Below, one piece after another: positions 25,477 to 33,809 of a stretch of 64,000 bases of DNA. Numbering within the stretch: the first letter of the stretch is position 1; every line of letters begins with the position of its first letter. The notes beneath the pieces are model-generated. The model was not told where the DNA came from. It was given only the letters and a program-made list of their open reading frames with translations, and made no database searches. The stretch is from Ruminococcus sp. (GTDB lineage Bacteria > Bacillota > Clostridia > Oscillospirales > Ruminococcaceae), in contig NZ_DXUU01000006.1 in the NCBI RefSeq assembly GCF_019417665.1, forward strand, positions 1 through 64,000, in the 5' to 3' direction. A program made the translations under genes and the position numbers.

Positions 25477-25899
25477 TTACACGTCATATGTTTGCACATT
25501 TCCAGTAATTTCGTGCTGTTTCTTTTTGCTAAAACTGCCAAGAACAAGGGAATAGGACTTGTCCAGCATTTCTTTCAGCAATTCTGCAGGAATGGTGCCG
25601 TCTGCTTTGATGGAATTCCAGTGCAGCTTGTTCATGTAATAGCCGGGGAGGATGTCTTCGTATTGTTGTCGGAGAAAATCGCCTTCTGCCGGTTCGAGTT
25701 TCAGGGTAATATACACCGGATTCTGTTCCCAGTCCAGGCACACTGCTGTAAATAGTTTGTCTGCAATGCAGTAGCGGATCCAGTTCCAATCTGACTGCAA
25801 GTTTCTGGTGACACCAGCTTTGGAGAGGAGATATTCGTCTAGCCAGTTGTATTGCAGGTTGGCAAGACCTTGTTGTATGATCTGTTCAATTTGTTCCAT
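25477..25899 (-). CDS. MmcQ/YjbR family protein
   Basis: A 140-residue protein of the MmcQ/YjbR family (CyaY-like fold). Recognisable pieces are DWNWIRYCIADKLF, VYITLKLEP, PGYYMNKLHWNS and the C-terminal LLKEMLDKSYSLV. Members bind DNA in structural studies, but their role is unclear. I chose the ATG at 25899 because GAGG lies 6 bases upstream; the ATG at 25911 overlaps the previous stop as ATGA but has no site. It forms a two-gene unit with the VOC protein upstream. Confidence 0.8.
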   Translation of the reverse strand: MEQIEQIIQQGLANLQYNWLDEYLLSKAGVTRNLQSDWNWIRYCIADKLFTAVCLDWEQNPVYITLKLEPAEGDFLRQQYEDILPGYYMNKLHWNSIKADGTIPAELLKEMLDKSYSLVLGSFSKKKQHEITGNVQTYDV

Positions 25900-25907
25900 A
25901 TTGTACC

Positions 25908-26297
25908 TCATTTTTGAAAAGAGCCGATTTCGATGAGATTTCCCTCAGGGTCAGCAATATAGCATGTACGCTGTCCCCACGGCTCCGTGATGGGGTTCAT
26001 TACAGGTACAGCACCTTTTGCTGTGACTTCTGCAAAAGTTTTGTCTACAGCTGCATAATTTTCCACGCTAAGTGCGATTTCATAGTGTCCGTTGATACCA
26101 TTTGCATAACCAAATTTACGGCTTGTCATTTGTTCGAAATCATTTCTGCTGTATAGCAAAAATAGGGTATCGTCCTTGACAAGATATACATTGGAGGTAT
26201 TTTCGTTTTCCTGGATGGCAAATCCCAGTACATCTCTGTAAAAGCGTATCATGATGGGCATGTTTTGCACAAAAATTCCGAATCCATCTAATTTCAT
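25908..26297 (-). CDS. VOC-fold (glyoxalase-like) protein
   Basis: A 129-residue vicinal-oxygen-chelate protein with the two beta-alpha-beta-beta-beta repeats of the family: MIRFYRDVLGFAIQ near residues 15-28, HYEIALSVEN near 70-80 and the ending YIADPEGNLIEIGSF, where the last Glu is a usual metal ligand. The family includes glyoxalases, dioxygenases and antibiotic-binding proteins; nothing seen fixes the substrate. The ATG is behind AAGGAG. The stop overlaps the alternative start of the YjbR gene, so the two are one operon. Confidence 0.82.
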   Translation of the reverse strand: MKLDGFGIFVQNMPIMIRFYRDVLGFAIQENENTSNVYLVKDDTLFLLYSRNDFEQMTSRKFGYANGINGHYEIALSVENYAAVDKTFAEVTAKGAVPVMNPITEPWGQRTCYIADPEGNLIEIGSFQK

Positions 26298-26407
26298 AGT
26301 GTTTTGACTCCTTTTTATTTTGATAGAATAAGTATATCATGGGAAATGTGACAACTGTGTGTCATGCTTTCAGCTGCTTTGGAAAAATAGCTCATATCGT
26401 CCTCTAA

Positions 26408-26448
26408 TTAAGGCAATACCACATAATTTTTGTGTGGTGTTGCCTTAA
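26408..26448. repeat. Short inverted-repeat element, copy 1
   Basis: TTAAGGCAATACCACA (26408-26423) and TGTGTGGTGTTGCCTTAA pair around a short loop. Its ends GGCAAYACC...GGTRTTGCC recur at 42933-42980 and 48219-48265. It may also serve as a terminator for either flank, but a clear T-run is missing. Confidence 0.65.
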
Positions 26449-26509
26449 AAATTTACTGTTATTATAGCATAAAAAATATCTTTCCGCAAGGAAAATGCTG
26501 AAAACAGCA

Positions 26510-26538
26510 TTGATTTCAGTCGGATTTTATGGTATACT
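26510..26538 (+). promoter_or_regulatory. Promoter of the M24 peptidase-like gene
   Basis: TTGATT (26510-26515), 17 bases, TATACT (26533-26538), about 45 bases before the ATG. Confidence 0.7.
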
Positions 26539-26581
26539 GAAACAAAGAATAGGTCAGATGCTATCACGGAGGTATACTTCA

Positions 26582-27271
26582 ATGACAATATGTGACATGC
26601 AAAATTTAAACAGGAATACAATCAGCTATATTTGTTCAGTCATAAAACCGGGAATGACATTGTTGGAAGTCAGGACGCTTTGTGAGAAGTATTTGCTTGC
26701 GCATGGTGCAGATTCATTTTGGTATTGGGATATAGGGGCGTTTGTGTTCAGCGGTAAAGAAATGACAGTGTCTGTTTCAGGCAGAGAGTATCAGACTCCT
26801 GACGCCTTGATCCAGGGGGATGATATTATTACGATTGACCTGAGTCCTCAGAATAATAACATATGGGGAGACTACACAAGAACAATTATCATACAAAACG
26901 GTATCGTTGTGACTGACATTGATAAAATTGCAAATGCAGAATGGCGAAATGGTTTGCAAATGGAAGAAGAACTGCATTATGCGATGCGTGAATTTTTGTG
27001 TGCTGAAACAACCTTTGAAGAATTGTATTACCATATCAATGCACTGATAACCAAAAAAGGCTTTGTGAATCTTGATTTTATGGGGAATCTGGGGCATTCT
27101 ATTGAAACGAATAAAGACGATAGAATCTATATTGAAAAAGGAAATCGGACGAAGCTTTCTTCGGTAAACGCCTTTACTTTTGAACCGCATATCTGTGTTG
27201 CAGGTTCATTGTACGGATTTAAGAAAGAGAATATTTATTGTTTTCAAAATGAGCATTTGATAGAATTGTAA
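26582..27271 (+). CDS. M24 family metallopeptidase-like protein
   Basis: A 229-residue protein with the pita-bread fold of methionine and Xaa-Pro aminopeptidases. The five metal ligands can be placed: Asp in ITIDLS and Asp in WGDYTRT, His in NLGHSIE, Glu in FTFEPHI and Glu in FKKENIY. It therefore looks active. It is shorter than Xaa-Pro dipeptidases because the N-terminal creatinase-like domain is absent, and it diverges from housekeeping MetAP. Cleavage of an N-terminal residue from a peptide is the likely activity; the substrate is unknown. The ATG at 26582 is behind GGAGG; an open stretch upstream to 26495 contains the promoter. Confidence 0.82.
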   Translation: MTICDMQNLNRNTISYICSVIKPGMTLLEVRTLCEKYLLAHGADSFWYWDIGAFVFSGKEMTVSVSGREYQTPDALIQGDDIITIDLSPQNNNIWGDYTRTIIIQNGIVVTDIDKIANAEWRNGLQMEEELHYAMREFLCAETTFEELYYHINALITKKGFVNLDFMGNLGHSIETNKDDRIYIEKGNRTKLSSVNAFTFEPHICVAGSLYGFKKENIYCFQNEHLIEL

Positions 27272-27273
27272 GA

Positions 27274-27381
27274 ACTTGTTTAGTAACTTTTTCTGTGTAG
27301 ATTTTTGAGTGGATTTTCGTTGGTTTCAATGTAGAAAATGACAAAGTCACCAAAAACGAATGAAAAAAGTTGCTAAACAGG
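27274..27381. repeat. Inverted repeat of about 108 bases, possible MITE
   Basis: The ends ACTTGTTTAGTAACTTTTT and AAAAAGTTGCTAAACAGG are inverted copies with two mismatches. Inner parts (TTTCGTTGGT and ACCAAAAACGAA) also pair. The whole stretch fills the space between two genes and can form one long imperfect hairpin. It has no coding capacity. Confidence 0.6.
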
Positions 27382-27405
27382 CTTTAAGATGAAAGGAGTA
27401 AGCCT

Positions 27406-28320
27406 ATGGCACTGCCTGATTTTAGACAATTAGAACAAAACAAGACTGCTATACCGGAATGGGCGAAATATCTGAAAGACGGAGAGTTTATCAGCTATTC
27501 CAATACGTTCAAAAGTAAAATTTACTTTGACCTGTTTGACCGATATGTTTATCCCTGTGCAGAGACCGGAAACATTCGGTACTATGTCTATGACCCCGTG
27601 AAGCACGGTGCTGATCCTGCCGGGAAATATCCCGTTCTCATGTGGCTTCACGGCGCAAGCAATTCTCTCATGGAGGAAGGCTGTATCATGTGCTGCGGTG
27701 CGGAACAGTTCGCCTCACCGAAATATCAGAATGCCATGGGCGGTGCGTATCTCATTGTACCCCTCGCCAATGAGAAACGGCTTGCGGATGGTACTCTTAC
27801 GGGGACCTGGGAAAAGACATACTCCGCACCGGTTCAGGCGATCTTTGACCGTTTCTGTGCAGAACACACCCGGAATGTGGGAAAGAAATTTGTCATGGGT
27901 GCATCTGCCGGCGGTTATTTCACCTGGCAGTTTCTGGAAGATTATGCCGGATATTATGATGGAGCTATTCCCATTGCATCATCTTACATTCCCGATGATG
28001 CCGTGCTGGATCGCATTTCCAGAGATGGCACCCGTCTCATTGTTGCTCATGGAAAGCATGATGAATTGGTAAATTTCCAGGAATACGTAGCGCCTCGTGT
28101 GGAAAAGCTCATGCAGATGGAGCATTGTATTTGTTTCTTTCCAGAGTGGGTATATAACGGAGACGGCGGTATTTCTTCTGTGTTCTATGGCATAGAAATG
28201 GGGCAGCATTGTATGATCAACTGGTTCCAGCATGATCTCATTTTTGATAATGGAACACCTGCGGATGATAGACTGCCGGATGGGGTGACTGGTTGGATAC
28301 GGACAGTTTGCGGAATGTGA
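27406..28320 (+). CDS. Alpha/beta-hydrolase (esterase-like)
   Basis: A 304-residue hydrolase without signal peptide. The strand YPVLMWLHGAS (about 76-86) supplies the oxyanion region, GASAGG (about 165-170) holds the nucleophile serine, AHGKHDELV the acid Asp, and GQHCMINWF the His. The pattern resembles prolyl-oligopeptidase-type or CE1-like esterases. The substrate is unknown; an intracellular ester is inferred from the lack of a leader. The ATG follows AAAGGAG. The WYL regulator and a methyltransferase follow closely, so the three probably form an operon. Confidence 0.82.
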   Translation: MALPDFRQLEQNKTAIPEWAKYLKDGEFISYSNTFKSKIYFDLFDRYVYPCAETGNIRYYVYDPVKHGADPAGKYPVLMWLHGASNSLMEEGCIMCCGAEQFASPKYQNAMGGAYLIVPLANEKRLADGTLTGTWEKTYSAPVQAIFDRFCAEHTRNVGKKFVMGASAGGYFTWQFLEDYAGYYDGAIPIASSYIPDDAVLDRISRDGTRLIVAHGKHDELVNFQEYVAPRVEKLMQMEHCICFFPEWVYNGDGGISSVFYGIEMGQHCMINWFQHDLIFDNGTPADDRLPDGVTGWIRTVCGM

Positions 28321-28339
28321 ATACAGGGGTGAAGTCCAT

Positions 28340-29272
28340 ATGAAAATTGACCGTCTCATCGGCATTCTCTCCATTCTCCTACAAAAAGACAAGGTAACAG
28401 CCAGGGAACTTGCGGAAACCTTTGAAGTATCCCGGCGTACCATTGTCCGAGACATTGAGGATATCAGCAAAGCTGGAATTCCCATTGTTACGACCCAAGG
28501 ACAGGGTGGGGGGATTTCCATTATGGAAGGATTTCGGCTTGACCGCACTCTGCTTTCTTCTGCGGATATGAAGTCTATCCTTGCCGGACTGCAAGGTCTG
28601 GATAGTATCAGCGGAACCAACCGCTATCGGCAGCTTATGGAAAAGCTTTCAGTTGGACGATCTGCCATTAGAAATGCTGACAACCATCTGATGATTGATC
28701 TTTCTTCATGGGACAAATCTGCTGTTTCAGATAAGATCGAGCTAATTCAGGCAGCCATGGAACAGGGAGAAAAAATCAGTTTCTCTTATTATGCACCTGG
28801 CGGTGACAGCCAGCGTAAAGTGGAGCCGTACCACCTGATTTTTCAATGGTCTAATTGGTATGTGTGGGGTTACTGTACTTTGCGTCAGGATTACCGTATG
28901 TTCAAGCTCACAAGAATGGCAAATCTGAAATGTACCGGTGAGCCATGCGAAAATCGGGATGTTCCGGTGTATGTTTGCGACAAGTTGCTGTATACCGAAG
29001 GCGAAATTGAAGCGGTAGTATGGTTTGATAAATCGGTGAAGTGGCGGGTCATTGAAGAGTTCGGTACAGAACTCCCTCAGTTTGATGAAGATGGTAATGC
29101 GCTGCTCCGCTTCACCTGGTCGGATGTGCCATCGTTTTATCAGTATATTCTGACCTTTGGGGCGCATGCGGAGATCATTTCGCCGGAGGTATACCGGAAG
29201 GAATTTGGGGAACTATTGAAGCGGATGATGGAAAAATATGAACCAGGAGAAAAACATGGACATTACGAATAA
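28340..29272 (+). CDS. WYL-domain HTH transcriptional regulator
   Basis: A 310-residue regulator of the DeoR/YafY kind. The N-terminal winged HTH (residues 1-60) reads TARELAETFEVSRRTIVRDIEDI. The WYL domain (about 140-230) contains SNWYVWGYCTLRQDYRMFKLTRM, where the name-giving residues sit. WYL domains bind small ligands or nucleic acid and often sense DNA damage or stress. It starts 19 bases after the hydrolase and overlaps the methyltransferase start by 17 bases, so it may regulate its own operon. Confidence 0.88.
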   Translation: MKIDRLIGILSILLQKDKVTARELAETFEVSRRTIVRDIEDISKAGIPIVTTQGQGGGISIMEGFRLDRTLLSSADMKSILAGLQGLDSISGTNRYRQLMEKLSVGRSAIRNADNHLMIDLSSWDKSAVSDKIELIQAAMEQGEKISFSYYAPGGDSQRKVEPYHLIFQWSNWYVWGYCTLRQDYRMFKLTRMANLKCTGEPCENRDVPVYVCDKLLYTEGEIEAVVWFDKSVKWRVIEEFGTELPQFDEDGNALLRFTWSDVPSFYQYILTFGAHAEIISPEVYRKEFGELLKRMMEKYEPGEKHGHYE

Positions 29273-30041
29273 AAACATAGACGGCGGAGAGGCTTTTGAC
29301 TGGGGCAGAACTTCTGCGGATTATGCAAGATTCCGTGATATTTACCCTCGGATGTTCTACGAGAAAATTGCAGAACGTGGACTCGGCATCAAAGGTCAGA
29401 CAGTTCTGGATATGGGTACTGGGACAGGTGTTCTGCCGAGAAATATGTACTGTTATGGTGCTAAGTGGATAGGCACAGACATATCGGAGAATCAGATTGT
29501 CCAGGCAAGGGAATTATCTCAGGGGATGGACATTGATTATTATGCTATTCCGGCGAAAAAACTAGATTTTCCCGACAATTCCTTTGATGTCATTACTGCT
29601 TGTCAGTGCTTTTGGTATTTTGACCATGAAAAAGTTATGCCAAATCTGTATCGGATGTTAAAAGCAGATGGGCGTATTTGCGTGCTGTATATGGCATGGC
29701 TGCCCTTTGCAGATGAAATTGCCGGCGCAAGCGAAGCACTTGTGCTGAAATATAATCCCGTCTGGAGCGGTGCCGAGGAAACAATGCACCCCATTTTCAT
29801 TCCTGCGTGTTATGAGGAACGGTTTTCCCTGGAGTATCATGCAGAATATCTGCTGGATGTGCCCTTTACCCGGGAAAGCTGGAACGGGAGAATGAAAGCC
29901 TGCCGTGGTGTTGGGGCATCTCTTTCCGCACCGGAAATTGCCGCATGGGAACAGGAGCATTGTAAAATGCTGGAGGAAATGGCACCGGAGGAATTTTCCA
30001 TCAAACATTATGCAGCAATTGCAGAATTGAAAAAGAAATGA
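29256..30041 (+). CDS. Class I SAM-dependent methyltransferase
   Basis: A 261-residue methyltransferase of the Methyltransf_11 type. Motif I is VLDMGTGTGVLPR (about 51-63), the acidic end of strand 2 is WIGTDIS, and the region DNSFDVITACQCFWYF is the usual post-motif part. A product or substrate cannot be assigned. The ATG at 29256 is behind CCAGGAG; another ATG at 29238 has no site. It overlaps the end of the WYL regulator, which points to translational coupling. Confidence 0.85.
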   Translation: MDITNKNIDGGEAFDWGRTSADYARFRDIYPRMFYEKIAERGLGIKGQTVLDMGTGTGVLPRNMYCYGAKWIGTDISENQIVQARELSQGMDIDYYAIPAKKLDFPDNSFDVITACQCFWYFDHEKVMPNLYRMLKADGRICVLYMAWLPFADEIAGASEALVLKYNPVWSGAEETMHPIFIPACYEERFSLEYHAEYLLDVPFTRESWNGRMKACRGVGASLSAPEIAAWEQEHCKMLEEMAPEEFSIKHYAAIAELKKK

Positions 30042-30051
30042 TTTCAAATAT

Positions 30052-30084
30052 GACATACAGATGTCGCATTATCTGTGGTATACT
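30052..30084 (+). promoter_or_regulatory. Possible promoter with overlapping palindromes
   Basis: TATACT (30079-30084) can serve as -10 for the GyrI-like gene, but the -35 is poor. Inverted repeats overlap it: GACAT-ACAG-ATGTC (30052-30065) and ACAGAT with ATCTGT (30057-30062, 30071-30076). A repressor or MerR-type activator could bind here; this is inferred. Confidence 0.35.
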
Positions 30085-30115
30085 CAAAGCATCAAAATGA
30101 AATGAGGAATCTACC

Positions 30116-30568
30116 ATGAATTATGAAATTGTACATCTGAATGAAAAGACCGTTGCAGGCTACTGTGCCCGCACCAGTAACACTGCGCCCGACATGGGAC
30201 AGGTCATCGGCGGACTCTGGAACAAATTCTATTCCCCGGACGGACAATCGACGATTCCCGGCAAGATAGGGGACAAGGCACTGGGGATTTATACCGATTA
30301 TGCCGATGCGGAAAAGGGTGAGTATACAGTGATGGTTGCCTGTGAAGTCAGCGGTGTAGATGTGCCGGAGCGTTTTTCTGTGCGAAAAATTCCGGCAGGG
30401 ACGTATGCGAAATTCATTGTCAAAGGTCACATGGTAACGGCGGTGCAGCAGTTCTGGCAGGAACTCTGGCAAATGAAACTCAAACGTTCTTTTGTCTGCG
30501 ATTTTGAAGAGTATCAGAATGCTGACTTTGAAAATGCGGAGATTCATATATACATCGGGTTGCATTAA
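30116..30568 (+). CDS. GyrI-like / AraC effector-binding domain protein
   Basis: A 150-residue stand-alone small-molecule binding domain of the GyrI-like (SHS2) group, as found at the C-terminus of BmrR- and Rob-type regulators. Visible signs are the start YEIVHLNEKTVAGY, YTVMVACEVSG, PAGTYAKFIVKG and the late IHIYIGL. Such proteins bind amphipathic drugs or, as GyrI/SbmC, protect gyrase. No DNA-binding part is fused. The ATG is behind GAGGA. DUF3795 follows after 24 bases. Confidence 0.8.
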   Translation: MNYEIVHLNEKTVAGYCARTSNTAPDMGQVIGGLWNKFYSPDGQSTIPGKIGDKALGIYTDYADAEKGEYTVMVACEVSGVDVPERFSVRKIPAGTYAKFIVKGHMVTAVQQFWQELWQMKLKRSFVCDFEEYQNADFENAEIHIYIGLH

Positions 30569-30592
30569 TGAAAGAGATAGGAGGTACGTGAC

Positions 30593-30970
30593 ATGAAACG
30601 TGAATTGGGTATTGCAAGGTGTGGACTGGCGTGTTGCCTTTGTGCCAAAAATGCAAATTGTAATGGCTGCCATGCGGAAAATTGTTTAGATAAGGATTGG
30701 TGTGAAAATCGAAAATGTGCCTTGGAAAAAAGCGTCTCTCATTGCTTCGTCTGTGACAATACAGATTGTCGGAAAGGACTTCTGGGCAAAGTGAAACCTT
30801 TGGCCTTCACGGAATTTGCCAGAAAATATGGCATAGAACATCTTCTGGACTGTCTGGAGCGGAATGAAGCAAAAGGGATCGTGTATCACCGCACCGGTAT
30901 CGTCGGCGATTATGACGATTTTGAAAGCATGGAACAGCTAATGGAGTTTATAGAAACAGGGGAACGCTGA
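30593..30970 (+). CDS. DUF3795 cysteine-rich protein
   Basis: A 125-residue protein with many cysteines in its first half: CGLACCLCAKNANCNGCHAENC (quoted in part) continues to C34 and CFVCDNTDC near 51-59. This is the DUF3795 pattern, probably zinc or iron-sulfur binding. The function is unknown. The ATG is behind AGGAGGT and the gene is cotranscribed with the GyrI-like gene; a terminator follows at 31013. Confidence 0.78.
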   Translation: MKRELGIARCGLACCLCAKNANCNGCHAENCLDKDWCENRKCALEKSVSHCFVCDNTDCRKGLLGKVKPLAFTEFARKYGIEHLLDCLERNEAKGIVYHRTGIVGDYDDFESMEQLMEFIETGER

Positions 30971-31012
30971 CAGCTTGTTTTGGCTGGTGTCCCCGGGTGA
31001 GAAAAAACAGGA

Positions 31013-31039
31013 AGCAGGTGTACATGCGCCTGCTTTTTT
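31013..31039 (+). terminator. Terminator after the DUF3795 gene
   Basis: AGCAGGTG (31013-31020) pairs with CGCCTGCT (31027-31034) and a T-run follows. Confidence 0.8.
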
Positions 31040-31056
31040 CTTATGCGGTATTGCTC

Positions 31057-31085
31057 TTGCATATCTCGTGGAAATGTGTTAAAAT
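31057..31085 (+). promoter_or_regulatory. Promoter of the radical SAM gene
   Basis: TTGCAT (31057-31062), 17 bases, TAAAAT (31080-31085). Confidence 0.65.
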
Positions 31086-31123
31086 AAAATGAACCGATAC
31101 AAACGCACACAAAGGAGGCTCCC

Positions 31124-31987
31124 ATGCACTTTGTTAACGCCAAAGGCATTCTCTCCGCTCAGAACGGCATGAACCTGTACCGCGGCTGTACCCACGGCTG
31201 CATCTACTGCGACAGCCGCAGCAGCTGTTATGGATTCACCCATGCTTTTGAAGATATTGAAGTCAAACAAAATGCGCCGGAACTGCTGGAAAAAGCGCTG
31301 CGTTCCAAACGGAAAAAATGTATGATTGGCACAGGTGCTATGTGCGATCCGTATATGCACTGTGAGGAAAATCTTCGCCTCACAAGGAAGTGCCTGGAGA
31401 TCATTGATCATTATGGCTTTGGTGTTTCGATCCTCACGAAATCCATTCGCATTCTCCGGGATTTGGATTTACTCAAGAGTATTCACGAAAAGGCAAAGTG
31501 TGTGGTACAGATGACACTGACCACCTATGACGAGAGCCTTTGTCGAATTCTGGAGCCCAATGTCAGTACTACCAGAGAGCGCTTTGAAGCTCTACGCATT
31601 TTTCATGAAAACGGTATTCCTACCATTGTCTGGCTGTCACCGATTCTGCCGTATATCAATGATACCAGGGAAAATCTGGAGGGCATTCTGAACTATTGTA
31701 TTCAAGCGAAGGTCTATGGCATCATTTGCTTCGGCATGGGCATGACTTTGCGTGAAGGGGACAGGGAGTATTTTTATGCAGCGCTTGACCGGCATTTTCC
31801 CGGTTTGAAAGAACGCTATTGCCGAAGATATGGCAATGCTTATCAATTGCAAAGTGATCGGTGGCAGGAATTGACGATACTTTTTCAGGAGAAATGCTGT
31901 GCGAATGGTATTGTGTATGATATGGGTGCATGTTTTCGGTATCTGCATGAGCTGCCGGAGAAGTATGTGCAGATGTCATTGTTTTAA
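31124..31987 (+). CDS. SPL-family radical SAM protein
   Basis: A 287-residue radical SAM enzyme related to the spore photoproduct lyase-like group (the Rv2578c type rather than true SplB). The cluster motif is RGCTHGCIYCDSRS (about 20-33), with three cysteines in C-x3-C-x2-C spacing. GTGAMCDPYMHCEENLRLTR and VSILTKS are family stretches. Real spore photoproduct lyases are longer and have a further conserved cysteine; the natural substrate here is unknown. The start at 31124 lies 5 bases after AGGAGG. Confidence 0.8.
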   Translation: MHFVNAKGILSAQNGMNLYRGCTHGCIYCDSRSSCYGFTHAFEDIEVKQNAPELLEKALRSKRKKCMIGTGAMCDPYMHCEENLRLTRKCLEIIDHYGFGVSILTKSIRILRDLDLLKSIHEKAKCVVQMTLTTYDESLCRILEPNVSTTRERFEALRIFHENGIPTIVWLSPILPYINDTRENLEGILNYCIQAKVYGIICFGMGMTLREGDREYFYAALDRHFPGLKERYCRRYGNAYQLQSDRWQELTILFQEKCCANGIVYDMGACFRYLHELPEKYVQMSLF

Positions 31988-32013
31988 GAATGATGATTGG
32001 GAAGGAGGATTCT

Positions 32014-32508
32014 ATGGAAATCAGAAAAATGAAATCAACGGATGATCGATTGGCAATTAGCCGTATTTATGAGGAGAGCTGGAAGTTTGCATATCAAAAT
32101 ATCATTCCAGAAAGTTTTCTGAAAAGTATTCCTGCCGGAAGATGGGCTTCAAGCATAGACAAGGATGATAGAGAAACGCTTGTGATAGTGGAAAACGACA
32201 CTTTTATCGGAACATCCAGTTTCGGGAAATCCAGATTTCATGATTTCGAAAACTTTGGCGAAATTATATCCATTTATCTTCTGCCAGAATATATGGGGAA
32301 AGGATACGGAAAAAAACTGATTTATGCAGTGATCCATGAATTGAAACTTCTTGGATATCATGATATATTTTTATGGGTGCTTGAAGAAAATGAAAGGGCA
32401 AGAAAATTTTATGAAAGAGTTGGGTTTCATCTTAGCGATAATTATTTGGATGATATGATTGGCGGAAGAGCACTTAGAGAAGTTCAATATCATTTTCATA
32501 TAGAGTAA
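32014..32508 (+). CDS. GNAT-family N-acetyltransferase
   Basis: A 164-residue acetyltransferase. The acetyl-CoA loop is LPEYMGKGYGKKLI (about 90-103), followed by the helix and the C-terminal NERARKFYERVGF. The N-terminal ISRIYEESWKFAY resembles RimI/PhnO-like members. The acceptor is unknown. ATG at 32014 has AGGAGG at the right distance; the earlier ATGs at 31990 and 31993 do not. It lies between the radical SAM gene and the RNA methylase in the same direction. Confidence 0.87.
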   Translation: MEIRKMKSTDDRLAISRIYEESWKFAYQNIIPESFLKSIPAGRWASSIDKDDRETLVIVENDTFIGTSSFGKSRFHDFENFGEIISIYLLPEYMGKGYGKKLIYAVIHELKLLGYHDIFLWVLEENERARKFYERVGFHLSDNYLDDMIGGRALREVQYHFHIE

Positions 32509-32518
32509 AGGAGATATT

Positions 32519-33355
32519 ATGCCAAACATCATTGAGATCACCGACTTCGCCGCACCGGAATTGGATATCTACGCCCGGTGTACCGAATCCCAACTGCGTC
32601 ATTATTACGAACCAGAAGGAGGCCTATTTATCGCCGAAAGTCCCAAGGTTATCCTGCGTGCTCTGGATGCCGGATATGCGCCGGTTTCTCTGCTGTTGGA
32701 GCGAAAGCATATTGCAGGGGAAGCACAGGAAATTATCTCTCGATGTGGCGATATTCCTGTGTTTACTGCTGAGCCGGAGGTGTTGACCAGGCTCACTGGT
32801 TTTCAGCTGACCCGAGGTGCGCTTTGTGCCATGCGGCGTTCCGATATGCCCACAGTGGAGACGGTCTGCAAAGATGCACGCCGGATCGCCGTTCTGGAAA
32901 ATGTGGTGAATCCCACCAATGCGGGTGCTATTTTTCGTTCGGCAGCGGCACTGCATATGGATGCGATCTTGCTGACGCCCGGATGCAGCGATCCCTTGTA
33001 CCGACGTGCTGCAAGGGTGAGCATGGGTACAGTGTTTCAGATCCCGTGGACATACCTGGGAAGAGATACGGACATCGAATCCCTGCACAAGTTGGGTTTT
33101 CGCACCGCAGCCATGGCATTGAGCGATGATTCCATTTCCATAGATGACCCAAGGCTTATGGCAGAGGAAAAGCTTGCCGTTGTGCTGGGAACAGAGGGCG
33201 ACGGGCTTGCTGCCCATACCATTTCCCATTGTGATTATATCGTGCGCATCCCCATGTCCCATGGAGTGGATTCCCTGAATGTTGCAGCTGCCAGTGCGGT
33301 GGCGTTCTGGCAGCTGGGGGAAATGAAAACAGGAAGTGAAAAATATGAGCATTAG
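32519..33355 (+). CDS. SpoU/TrmH-family RNA 2'-O-methyltransferase
   Basis: A 278-residue SPOUT methyltransferase. An N-terminal substrate-binding part (1-100) precedes the knotted domain with its three motifs: NVVNPTNAGAIFRSA (about 126-140), VVLGTEGDGL (about 220-229) and IPMSHGVDSLNVAAASAV (about 243-260). It methylates ribose in tRNA or rRNA; the target base cannot be read from sequence. The ATG is behind AAAGGAG. The next gene starts inside its last codons. Confidence 0.9.
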   Translation: MPNIIEITDFAAPELDIYARCTESQLRHYYEPEGGLFIAESPKVILRALDAGYAPVSLLLERKHIAGEAQEIISRCGDIPVFTAEPEVLTRLTGFQLTRGALCAMRRSDMPTVETVCKDARRIAVLENVVNPTNAGAIFRSAAALHMDAILLTPGCSDPLYRRAARVSMGTVFQIPWTYLGRDTDIESLHKLGFRTAAMALSDDSISIDDPRLMAEEKLAVVLGTEGDGLAAHTISHCDYIVRIPMSHGVDSLNVAAASAVAFWQLGEMKTGSEKYEH

Positions 33356-33806
33356 AAAAGCGGAACCTATCAATCTGGAAACTGTCAGGGATATCACTGT
33401 GCGTACGATTCAAGCAATCTATCCCCGCTACTATGCCCAAGGCGCAGTGGACTTTTTCCTTGCTCATCATAAGGAAACGAATATCCGCAGTGATATTCAG
33501 GATAATATGGTCATGTTGTGCTATGATGCGTCGAACCATGCTGTGGGCACAGTAACCATCAAAAAGAATGAGATATGCCGTTTGTTCGTATTGCCGCAGT
33601 ATCAGGGCTGTGGTTTTGGACGTGAAATGCTGGACTATGCAGAGAAAAGGATTTTGGAGACATATGATGAGATTGTGTTGGATGCATCTCTGCCGGCCAA
33701 AAGAATTTATCTGAAAAGAGGATATTCTGTAATGGATTTTCATGTCATTGAGACTGAAAACGGTGATTTTCTTTGCTATGATGTTATGATGAAAAAAGGA
33801 AAGTAA
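33345..33806 (+). CDS. GNAT-family N-acetyltransferase
   Basis: A 153-residue acetyltransferase with the acetyl-CoA loop VLPQYQGCGFGREML (about 83-97) and a late YLKRGYSVMDFHV. The opening IRKAEPINLETVRDI is typical. The acceptor is unknown. ATG at 33345, behind AGGAAG, overlaps the SpoU gene by 11 bases; the GTG at 33336 lies on the ribosome site itself. sfsA starts 3 bases after the stop, so the three genes form one operon. Confidence 0.87.
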   Translation: MSIRKAEPINLETVRDITVRTIQAIYPRYYAQGAVDFFLAHHKETNIRSDIQDNMVMLCYDASNHAVGTVTIKKNEICRLFVLPQYQGCGFGREMLDYAEKRILETYDEIVLDASLPAKRIYLKRGYSVMDFHVIETENGDFLCYDVMMKKGK

Positions 33807-33809
33807 TGT

